DNA of 11,761 nucleotides from Myxococcales bacterium (GTDB lineage: Bacteria > Myxococcota_A > Polyangia > Polyangiales > JADJMO01): positions 1 to 11,761 of the forward strand of contig JAJXTK010000132.1 of NCBI GenBank assembly GCA_021783935.1, written 5' to 3'. The translations under genes and the position numbers were made by a program. Below are positions 6,421 to 11,761 of the stretch, one piece after another. Numbering within the stretch: position 1 is the first letter of the stretch; every line of letters starts with the position of its first letter. The notes under the pieces were generated by a model. It worked only from the letters and a program-made list of their open reading frames with translations, was not told the origin of the DNA and searched no databases.

Positions 6421-6433
6421 GGAAAGCGGCCAT
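6421..6433 (-). repeat. Right arm of the 13-bp inverted repeat, overlapping the terminase start
   Basis: GGAAAGCGGCCAT is the reverse complement of 5513-5525. It covers the GGAAAG ribosome-binding site and the first two bases of the large terminase start codon, and lies 25 bp upstream of the recombinase start. Selection on translation signals could account for part of the match. Confidence 0.5.
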
Positions 6434-7865
6434 GACCCTCGGCATCGTGCGACGCACCGAGAGCGATCTCGCCGGCTGGCTCGCGACTGAGGCCGGCTTC
6501 ATCTCCGGGCTGTGCACGCACGACGGCGAGCCCATCGTGCTCGACGCGCCACAGCTCGCGTTCCTCGAGAGCCGCTCGCGATTCCGCTGGGTGACGAAGA
6601 GCCGCCAGGTCGGCTTCTCGTTCATCATGTCGCTCGAGGCCCTCGCCCGATGCCACCTGCGCGAAGGGCACACCGCGGTCTTCGTGAGCTTCTCACTCGA
6701 TGAGGCAAAAGAACGCGTGCTCTTGGCGCGACAGGTCTTCGAGGACCTCCCGCTCGCCTACCAGAAGAAGCTCGTCGTCGACTCGAAGACCGAGCTCGCC
6801 TTCGAGTCAAACGGCGCGCACCGCAAGCTCTCGCGCATTCTGTCCGTCCCGTCGAAGGCGCCGCGCGGGAAGCGCGGCGACATTCTGCTCGATGAGCTCG
6901 CGCACCTGATCAACGATCGTGAAGTCTACCGTGGCTCGACAGCGCTGATCCTCCGAGGCGACGGGCAGCTCACGGGCTGCAGCACGCCGCTCGGGCGTCG
7001 CGGCATCTTCTGGGAGATCGCGACCGAGGAGATTCGGAAGTACCCCCACCACTGGCGGCAGGAAGTGCCGTGGTGGCTCTGCAGGTTCTTCTCGACCGAC
7101 ACGCGCCGCGCCGCGATCGAGGCGCCGGACATGACGACCGAGGAGCGCGTCGAGCGGTTCGGCAAGCCCGCGATCGTCGAGCAGTTCGACTCGCTCGCGC
7201 TGGAGGACTTCCAGCAGGAGCTCGAGGGAAAGTTCGTCGACGAGAGCTACTCGTTCTTCCCGTACGACTTGATCCTGCCGACGACGAGCGACGACGTCGC
7301 GCTCGCCGCCGACTTCGACGACATCCCCGCCCCGCGGGGGCGCATCGTCGCGGGCTTCGACGTCGGGCGCACGCGCGACCGGTCCGAGCTCGCCGTGTTC
7401 GAGGAGTGCGAGGGGCGGTTCACGTGCCGGCTCCTGCGCAGCTACGCCGAGACGCCGTTCGCCGAACAGGAGGCCCACCTGCGGCGGCTGCTCGAGGTGC
7501 TGCCGGTCGCGCGGCTCTCGATCGACCGGAGCGGCATCGGCATGAATCTCGCCGAGAACCTCGCGCGCGACTTCCCGCAAGTCGTGCCGGAGAACTTCAC
7601 CAACGAGACGAAGGAGCGGTGGGCTACCGACTTCAAGATCCTGCTGCAGCGGCGCGAGGTGGCGCTGCCGCGGGATCGGGACCTCGTCGCGCAGATCCAC
7701 TCGATCAAGAAGCGCGTGCTCGGGAGCGGGAAGGTCGCGTTCGATGCGGAGCGCTCCGCGCGCGGCGGGCACGCGGACCGGTTCTGGGCGGTGGTGCTAG
7801 CGTGCCAAAAGGAGCGACCGGCGGCGCGCGGACGGGCGGAGATCGGGGTGAGGGTGCTCGGGTAA
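6432..7865 (+). CDS. terL: Terminase large subunit (ATPase-nuclease packaging motor)
   Basis: A 477-residue protein with the full two-domain layout. The ATPase has a deviant Walker A at about 55-63 (TKSRQVGFS), a Walker B at 150-155 (DILLDE) and a C-motif-like STP at 184-186. The RNase H-like nuclease follows, with the acidic triad Asp310 (GFDVGRTRD), Asp365 (LSIDRSGIG) and Asp450 (GGHADRFWA). The linker ELEGKF (263-268) is typical. It translocates phage DNA into the prohead at the portal and cuts the concatemer. The ATG at 6432 has AGGGAAAG about seven bases upstream. It is divergent from the recombinase gene (35-bp gap), so the late genes here either have a promoter inside that gap or depend on read-through across the recombinase. 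Confidence 0.95.
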   Translation: MTLGIVRRTESDLAGWLATEAGFISGLCTHDGEPIVLDAPQLAFLESRSRFRWVTKSRQVGFSFIMSLEALARCHLREGHTAVFVSFSLDEAKERVLLARQVFEDLPLAYQKKLVVDSKTELAFESNGAHRKLSRILSVPSKAPRGKRGDILLDELAHLINDREVYRGSTALILRGDGQLTGCSTPLGRRGIFWEIATEEIRKYPHHWRQEVPWWLCRFFSTDTRRAAIEAPDMTTEERVERFGKPAIVEQFDSLALEDFQQELEGKFVDESYSFFPYDLILPTTSDDVALAADFDDIPAPRGRIVAGFDVGRTRDRSELAVFEECEGRFTCRLLRSYAETPFAEQEAHLRRLLEVLPVARLSIDRSGIGMNLAENLARDFPQVVPENFTNETKERWATDFKILLQRREVALPRDRDLVAQIHSIKKRVLGSGKVAFDAERSARGGHADRFWAVVLACQKERPAARGRAEIGVRVLG

Positions 7866-7952
7866 GCAAACTCCCCACAAGAGCTCATTCTATCCGACTA
7901 ATCGAGCGGGGCGTTGCTCGACCACAGCCGAACGGCGGTTCAGTGTATCCCC
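7866..7952. other. Short intergenic region before the metallopeptidase gene
   Basis: The gap is less GC-rich than its surroundings (for example CATTCTATCCGACTAATC at 7887-7904). It holds a weak 6-bp hairpin (TCGAGC 7902-7907 with GCTCGA 7916-7921, 8-nt loop). A local promoter for the next gene is plausible but I cannot point to convincing boxes, and the three-copy element seen elsewhere is absent. Confidence 0.35.
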
Positions 7953-8588
7953 ATGGCACGGAAGCGTTCGTCGGGCGATGGATTGGGGTGGGTAGCGGTT
8001 GGTGGCCTCGCACTCGCTGCGGTGGCGCTCGCATCAGCCGAGGCCGACCGGCAGCGCCAAGTTCGCGCGCGGCAGCAGCTCCGTGAGAAGGAACTCGAGG
8101 ACGCAAGGGCGTTCGTCTACGCGACGCTGCACGAGACCTGCCGGGCGTTCGGCATCGCCCCTGTGCCCCTCGTCTTCGTGGAGGAAGGCAATGCTGCCTC
8201 CGACGGCCACCGCGTCTACGTGAACCTCGCCTGGTTCGACGACCTGCTGACGCGTCACTGCGGGGAGTCCGCGTGCACGATGGCCGTCGCGCGATGGGTC
8301 CTCGCCCACGAGATTGCTCATCACGTGCACCGCGATGCGGATGTGCCCTTGTGGGTGCGCAACAGCCACGGTCTCGAGCTCCGAGCGGACTACTACGCAG
8401 GGCGCGCGCTCGCTCACTTCGGAGCAGAGTTCGGCGTGCTGGATGGCGTTCTCCGCGAGATTGCGCCATTCCCGACGCAGACTCATCCGGCCTTTCACGC
8501 CCGGCTCCGCGCGTCGCACGACGGATTCCGCGACTACGTGCTTGAGCAGGCGTTCCGTGCGCAGCCGGCCCACGCCCTCACTACGTAG
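7953..8588 (+). CDS. Membrane-anchored zinc metallopeptidase (HExxH...ExxxD type)
   Basis: A 211-residue protein. The N-terminus is basic (MARKRSS) and followed by one hydrophobic segment at about residues 11-29 (LGWVAVGGLALAAVALASA), a signal anchor, then a charged helix (31-52). The zinc site HEIAH lies at 119-123, and the likely third ligand is Glu142 in ELRADYYAG (142-150), the ExxAD pattern of M48-like gluzincins. The catalytic domain would sit next to the membrane on one side; topology cannot be settled from sequence. The ATG at 7953 was preferred over a GTG at 7914 because it puts the anchor near the N-terminus. Inserted between terminase and portal, with more relaxed codon use, it looks like a cargo gene (moron) expressed in the lysogen. 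A lysis or virion protease role is possible. Confidence 0.8.
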   Translation: MARKRSSGDGLGWVAVGGLALAAVALASAEADRQRQVRARQQLREKELEDARAFVYATLHETCRAFGIAPVPLVFVEEGNAASDGHRVYVNLAWFDDLLTRHCGESACTMAVARWVLAHEIAHHVHRDADVPLWVRNSHGLELRADYYAGRALAHFGAEFGVLDGVLREIAPFPTQTHPAFHARLRASHDGFRDYVLEQAFRAQPAHALTT

Positions 8589-8612
8589 ATCGGCCCCGGG
8601 GCCTTCGCGTCG

Positions 8613-8648
8613 TGTCCCCTCGGCGCGCGTCGCGTGCTTTGCCTATTC
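8613..8648 (+). promoter_or_regulatory. Promoter-like element, copy 2, in front of the portal operon
   Basis: TGTCCC at 8613-8618, a 19-bp spacer, then TTTGCC at 8638-8643, then five bases to the GTG at 8649. Beyond the boxes it shares GTGTCCCCT, GGCG and GCTTTGCCT with copy 1, and TTCGTGGA over the start codon. It sits in the only gap between the metallopeptidase and the portal operon. Confidence 0.65.
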
Positions 8649-8861
8649 GTGGATCATGCCCTTCGGGTCTTCATCGTACCCAACCCGTCGGCCGGGGCGC
8701 CCCTGCGCCAGGGCGCTGCTCGCGTGGTGTCGGCGCCCTCGCACGACGCCGCACGCGCCGCGGCCCGTAAGCAGCTCGAGGCCGACGGCTTCCGAGTTCG
8801 CGCCCTGAGCTTCGCCCTCCCCGACGGCCTCATCGCGTACGTCGAGGAACGCGCGTCGTGA
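8649..8861 (+). CDS. Small conserved-looking protein of unknown function, first gene of the portal operon
   Basis: A 70-residue protein (starting VDHALRVFIVPNPS). It has a beta-strand-like start (LRVFIVP), a helix rich in Ala and Arg (about 30-45: SHDAARAAARKQLEADGF), then strands (VRALSFALPDGLIAYVE), compatible with a compact alpha/beta fold. No motif identifies it. The GTG at 8649 aligns with the start positions of the two other genes behind the same element; an in-frame GTG at 8634 would overlap the element. It ends in a four-base overlap with the portal start, so the two are probably translated together. It could be a portal- or head-associated accessory protein, by position only. Confidence 0.6.
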   Translation: MDHALRVFIVPNPSAGAPLRQGAARVVSAPSHDAARAAARKQLEADGFRVRALSFALPDGLIAYVEERAS

Positions 8862-10681
8862 CCGTCGCCACCAGCGTCGCGCACGCGACCGACGACCGCG
8901 TGCACGCCCTGCTCAAGGCCATCGTCCTCGGCGCACGCGTCCCCGACCCCACGAGCATCCCCGGCGGCGAAGGCGTCGGCGCCCTCTTCGGCATCTCGGG
9001 TGCCCTCGAGCCCCCCTACGACCCCGAGGCGCTCTGCCTCCTCTTCGAGCACTCGAACTCGCTCCGCCAGAACGTCGACGCGTACGCGACGAACATCGAC
9101 GGCTTCGGCCACCGGCTCGACCCGGCGATCGAGTTCGACGCCGACGACGCCGATCGGCGCGTCGCCGAGTGCATCTACCTCGAGCGCCTCACCGCGCAGG
9201 GGCGCGGCGAGCTCCCGGCCGACACCGAGCTCGAGCCGACCCCCGACGAGATCAAGGAGCGCCGGCGCGAGCTCGTGCAGCTCGCGCGCGCCGAGCGTGC
9301 GCGCATCACGAGCTTCTTCGAGTCGTGCTCGTTCGATCACTCGTTCGTCGAGCTGCGCCGGCGCACCCGGCAGGACCTCGAGGTGACCGGCAACGCGTAC
9401 TGGGAGGTGCTGCGCGACGCCAAGGGGGACGTCGCGCGGCTGGTGTACGTACCGTCGTACACGATGCGGCTCCTGCCGCTCGATCCGCAGCCGGTCGACG
9501 TCGAAGAGAGCATCCGAATCTCGCCCGTCACGATCGAGCGCGTGGCAACGCGCCAGCGCATGCGGCGCTTCCTCCAGATCCAGTACGCCCAGCGCACCTA
9601 CTTCAAGGCGTTCGGCGACGCGCGCGTCGTCTCGCGCACCAACGGCGAGGTCTTCGCCTCGCTCGAGGAGCTGCGCGCCCAGCGCCCCGAGGATGGCGTC
9701 GCGACGGAGATCCTCCACTTCGCCGTGAGCTCGCCGCGCTCGCCTTACGGCATCCCGCGCTGGATCGGCACGCTGCTCGCGGTGCTCGGCTCGCGGCAGA
9801 TGGAGGAGGTGAACTACCTCTACTTCGAGAACAAGAGCGTGCCGCCCCTGGCGTTGCTCGTCTCGGGAGGGAAGCTCTCGGAGACGTCGATCCCGCGCAT
9901 CGAGCGGTTCATCGAGGAGAACCTCAAGGGGAAGAACAACTTCCACAAAATCCTGATCCTCGAGGCGGAGGGGCCGACGAGCGCCAACGACGCCGCGCGC
10001 GCGAAGATCGAGCTGCGGCCGCTCACGGAGGCGCAGCAGCACGACGCGCTCTTCCAGCAGTACGACGAGCGGAACATCGACAAGGTCGGCGGCGCCTTCC
10101 GGCTCCCCCGCCTGCTCCGCGGCGACAGCCGCGACTTCAACCGCGCCGTCGCCGACGCGCAGCTTCGGTTCGCGGAGGACCAGGTCTTTCAGCCGGAGCG
10201 CGACGAGTTCGACTTCATCATCAACCGGAAGCTGCTCGCCGACATGGGCGTGCGCTTCTGGCGATTCCGCTCGCAGACGCCGGTCACGCGCGACCCCGAG
10301 CGCATGACGAACATGGTCGAGAAGCTCGTGCGCGTTGGCGTGCTCACGCCCGAAGAGGGGCGCGTGCTCGCGAGCGACATCTTCAATCGCGAGTTCGCCA
10401 AGCTCGGCGCCGATTGGACCAAGAGGCCCATCACTCTCACGCTCGCGGGCATCCAGACCGGTGTGGAGGACCTGCGACCGAAGCCGCCGAGCGAGACGCT
10501 GGTCGACGAGGCCAAGCGGCTGTTCTCTCTGCGCGAGGAGCTCGCGGCCGAGGAGCAGCGCGTCGCCGCACGAAGGACTGCGCTCGCGCGGGAGGCGTTC
10601 GCCCGCCCCGAGCCGGAGCGCGTGGCGGTGCCGAGCGGCGAATGGCGGTCGTGGTTCGAGGACGAGGCCGATGGACGCTGA
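8858..10681 (+). CDS. Phage portal protein
   Basis: A 607-residue protein starting at a GTG that overlaps the previous stop (GTGA). The centre has the portal signature of the HK97/PBSX type: TEILHFAVSS, then SPYGIPRWIGTLLAVLGSRQ, then NYLYFENKSVPPLALLVSGG (about residues 285-345). A later segment, VGGAFRLPRLLRGDS with FNRAVADAQLRFAEDQVFQP, matches the region where such proteins form the clip and stem. The N-terminus (about 50-85) has the DPEALCLLFEHSNSLRQNVDAYATNI helix common in this family. The charged C-terminal tail (about 540-607) is likely exposed. It forms the dodecameric ring at one head vertex through which the terminase pumps DNA. Length is at the upper end for the family. The gene runs into the next by 11 bases. 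Confidence 0.92.
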   Translation: MTVATSVAHATDDRVHALLKAIVLGARVPDPTSIPGGEGVGALFGISGALEPPYDPEALCLLFEHSNSLRQNVDAYATNIDGFGHRLDPAIEFDADDADRRVAECIYLERLTAQGRGELPADTELEPTPDEIKERRRELVQLARAERARITSFFESCSFDHSFVELRRRTRQDLEVTGNAYWEVLRDAKGDVARLVYVPSYTMRLLPLDPQPVDVEESIRISPVTIERVATRQRMRRFLQIQYAQRTYFKAFGDARVVSRTNGEVFASLEELRAQRPEDGVATEILHFAVSSPRSPYGIPRWIGTLLAVLGSRQMEEVNYLYFENKSVPPLALLVSGGKLSETSIPRIERFIEENLKGKNNFHKILILEAEGPTSANDAARAKIELRPLTEAQQHDALFQQYDERNIDKVGGAFRLPRLLRGDSRDFNRAVADAQLRFAEDQVFQPERDEFDFIINRKLLADMGVRFWRFRSQTPVTRDPERMTNMVEKLVRVGVLTPEEGRVLASDIFNREFAKLGADWTKRPITLTLAGIQTGVEDLRPKPPSETLVDEAKRLFSLREELAAEEQRVAARRTALAREAFARPEPERVAVPSGEWRSWFEDEADGR

Positions 10682-10928
10682 CGCCCTCCAGCGCGCGTGG
10701 GTTGCGCAGGCGCAGGCCGACGCTGAGCGAGGAGTCCTCGAGTGCCGCATGTGCCGCGCGCACGCGCCCCTCGACGAAGCGCTGGCCCTCTGGCGCAACG
10801 GCATCCTCGTCTTCGCAGTGTGCGATCGGTGCACAGGCGCGAGCGACGTCCTGATCCGCCGCACTGACGCAGGGCTCGAGATCCGCGGTCGCGCGCGCAT
10901 GCCGATGATCGTGCGAGGCGGGCCGTGA
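10671..10928 (+). CDS. Small zinc-ribbon-like protein (first of a pair)
   Basis: An 85-residue protein whose ATG lies inside the last codons of the portal gene (11-base overlap). Two CxxC pairs, Cys25/Cys28 and Cys51/Cys54, separated by 22 residues, form a zinc-ribbon pattern (ECRMCRAH, then VCDRC). The N-terminal helix is MDADALQRAWVAQAQADAER. The function is unknown. Within a head-gene operon it may help portal or head assembly or bind DNA. A longer reading from 10335 would overlap most of the portal gene's 3' part and is rejected. Confidence 0.7.
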   Translation: MDADALQRAWVAQAQADAERGVLECRMCRAHAPLDEALALWRNGILVFAVCDRCTGASDVLIRRTDAGLEIRGRARMPMIVRGGP

Positions 10929-11221
10929 AGGCCGTCGTCACCGACAAGCGCCCCTGTCGGCTCGGGCGCGGCGAGATCCGGCGCGTGCCGCAGGACCGGG
11001 CGTACCGAGGGCTCGTCGGCTACCACGTCGGCTGCCCGTGCTGCGGCTTCGTCACGGCCGTGCTCCACGGCGCGGACGGCTTGCACATCACGGAGGCCGG
11101 CGAGGCGGTGTCGTTCTCGTCCCCGGCCCGGTGCGTGTTCTGCGCCGTGCTCCTACGCCTCGTGGACGGCGAGCTCACGACCGAGGAGGACGCCGATGTG
11201 CGGCACGTTCGGTACCGATGA
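10925..11221 (+). CDS. Small zinc-ribbon-like protein (second of a pair)
   Basis: A 98-residue protein whose GTG overlaps the previous TGA (GTGA). It has CPCC (Cys37 and Cys40) and CVFC (Cys70 and Cys73), a CxxC-x29-CxxC zinc ribbon, inside an otherwise beta-rich protein (YRGLVGYHVGCPCCGFVTAV). The N-terminus is basic (KRPCRLGRGEIRR). It differs clearly in sequence from the preceding ribbon protein, so it is not an obvious recent duplicate. Its role is unknown; the tight coupling to portal and the following gene suggests a head-related function. It overlaps the next gene by 26 bases. Confidence 0.7.
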   Translation: MKAVVTDKRPCRLGRGEIRRVPQDRAYRGLVGYHVGCPCCGFVTAVLHGADGLHITEAGEAVSFSSPARCVFCAVLLRLVDGELTTEEDADVRHVRYR

Positions 11222-11761
11222 TCTCGTCGCGCTCATGCGCGGGCGGGAGGCTGCCGATGCGATGCTGGCGGCCCTGCGCGTGCCCGTGACGAAGGCGCTC
11301 GACCCCTCGACGCCGAGGGGCTTCGACGCTGCGGTCGCGCGCCTCGCGGCCGCGCTGCGACGGAGGGCCAGCGCGCCCGAGGCCGAAGCACTGCAGGCGG
11401 CGCTCCGAGCGCTCGACATCGATTGGCGCGAGGCGGCCCCGGGCGTGCGGCGCGCCGCCGTCGAACAAGCCCGCGACGTCGCCGCACGCGCCGTCCGCAC
11501 GGTCGTCGAGCGCGTGCGCACCACGGTCGGCCATGCGGCCCGCGAGGTCGTAGAGGCCACGCGCAGCGACGTCCGCCGCCGGCAGCGCCTCGCGATCGGC
11601 GCCGACCTCAACGCGATGGACACGCGTGCCGTCGCCTACCTCGGACGCGCGAGCGAGCTGTTCGTGCGCGACCAGTACGGCCGGCGCCTCCAGGCGCTCG
11701 GCGACGCCGCGCGCCGCGTGGTCGGCGCAGGGCTCGAGCAGGGGCTCGGGCGCGACGACAT
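11196..11761 (+). CDS. Probable phage head morphogenesis protein, 5' part (runs off the window)
   Basis: Open to the right edge, at least 188 residues. The ATG at 11196 has GAGGAGG seven bases upstream, which settles the start despite the 26-base overlap with the previous gene; the next in-frame ATG is at 11235. The N-terminal half is alanine-, arginine- and valine-rich helix (about 45-130), followed by a segment (YLGRASELFVRDQYGRR, then VVGAGLEQGLGRDD) that resembles the start of the Mu gpF/SPP1 gp7-type minor head protein domain. That family usually follows the portal gene and joins it during prohead assembly. The family call relies partly on this position because the domain is cut off. No Walker or protease motif is visible in the part present. 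Confidence 0.6.
   Translation, partial: MCGTFGTDDLVALMRGREAADAMLAALRVPVTKALDPSTPRGFDAAVARLAAALRRRASAPEAEALQAALRALDIDWREAAPGVRRAAVEQARDVAARAVRTVVERVRTTVGHAAREVVEATRSDVRRRQRLAIGADLNAMDTRAVAYLGRASELFVRDQYGRRLQALGDAARRVVGAGLEQGLGRDD

Noticed and set aside
5416..6435. + strand open frame of 339 codons across the non-coding region and the recombinase gene
   Set aside because: Most of it is antisense to the tyrosine recombinase with all catalytic residues; the translation shows no domain and has shadow composition.
8654..11086. Long open frame of 810 codons on the minus strand
   Set aside because: It is antisense to the portal gene, whose protein has clear family motifs, and its translation is the Arg/Leu/Val/Asp-rich shadow typical of GC-rich DNA.

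Overview
The window is an interior stretch of a tailed-phage genome or prophage in a very GC-rich host. The strong G/C preference at third codon positions, frequent GTG starts and short overlapping genes fit a member of the Myxococcota or a related deltaproteobacterial lineage. That host assignment is an inference from composition and gene style; no host marker gene is present. Phage identity is firm, because a large terminase, a portal protein and the start of a probable head-morphogenesis gene lie in the usual order on the + strand.

Left part (1-2188): the 3' end of a probable SF2 helicase-like gene that ends in a helix-turn-helix (HTH), then a 115-bp gap with a perfect 18-bp inverted repeat, then a protein made of three tandem HTH units, then a small cysteine-rich protein. 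Second part (2227-5412): a tightly overlapping four-gene operon encoding a Cas4/RecB-like nuclease with four Fe-S-type cysteines, a protein with a degenerate DnaQ-like N-terminus, a small Hjc-like PD-(D/E)XK nuclease, and an HTH protein that is the best candidate for the small terminase subunit. This looks like a DNA recombination and processing module leading into packaging.

Centre (5413-6431): about 350 bp without a convincing gene, carrying short direct and inverted repeats, followed by a leftward 209-residue tyrosine recombinase that is almost only a catalytic domain. It separates the putative small terminase from the large terminase and is flanked by a 13-bp inverted repeat. Right part (6432-11761): large terminase, a membrane-anchored HExxH metallopeptidase that looks like cargo, a 70-residue protein, portal, two consecutive small zinc-ribbon proteins, and a truncated probable head-morphogenesis protein, the last five forming an overlapping operon.

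The most striking unlisted signal is a promoter-like element found three times, always directly in front of a start codon: TGTCCC, exactly 19 bp, TTTGCC, then 5-6 bp to GTG or ATG. It precedes the triple-HTH gene, the Cas4-like nuclease operon and the portal operon. Its geometry suggests a phage-specific or alternative-sigma promoter giving leaderless or nearly leaderless transcripts, coordinating three gene blocks.
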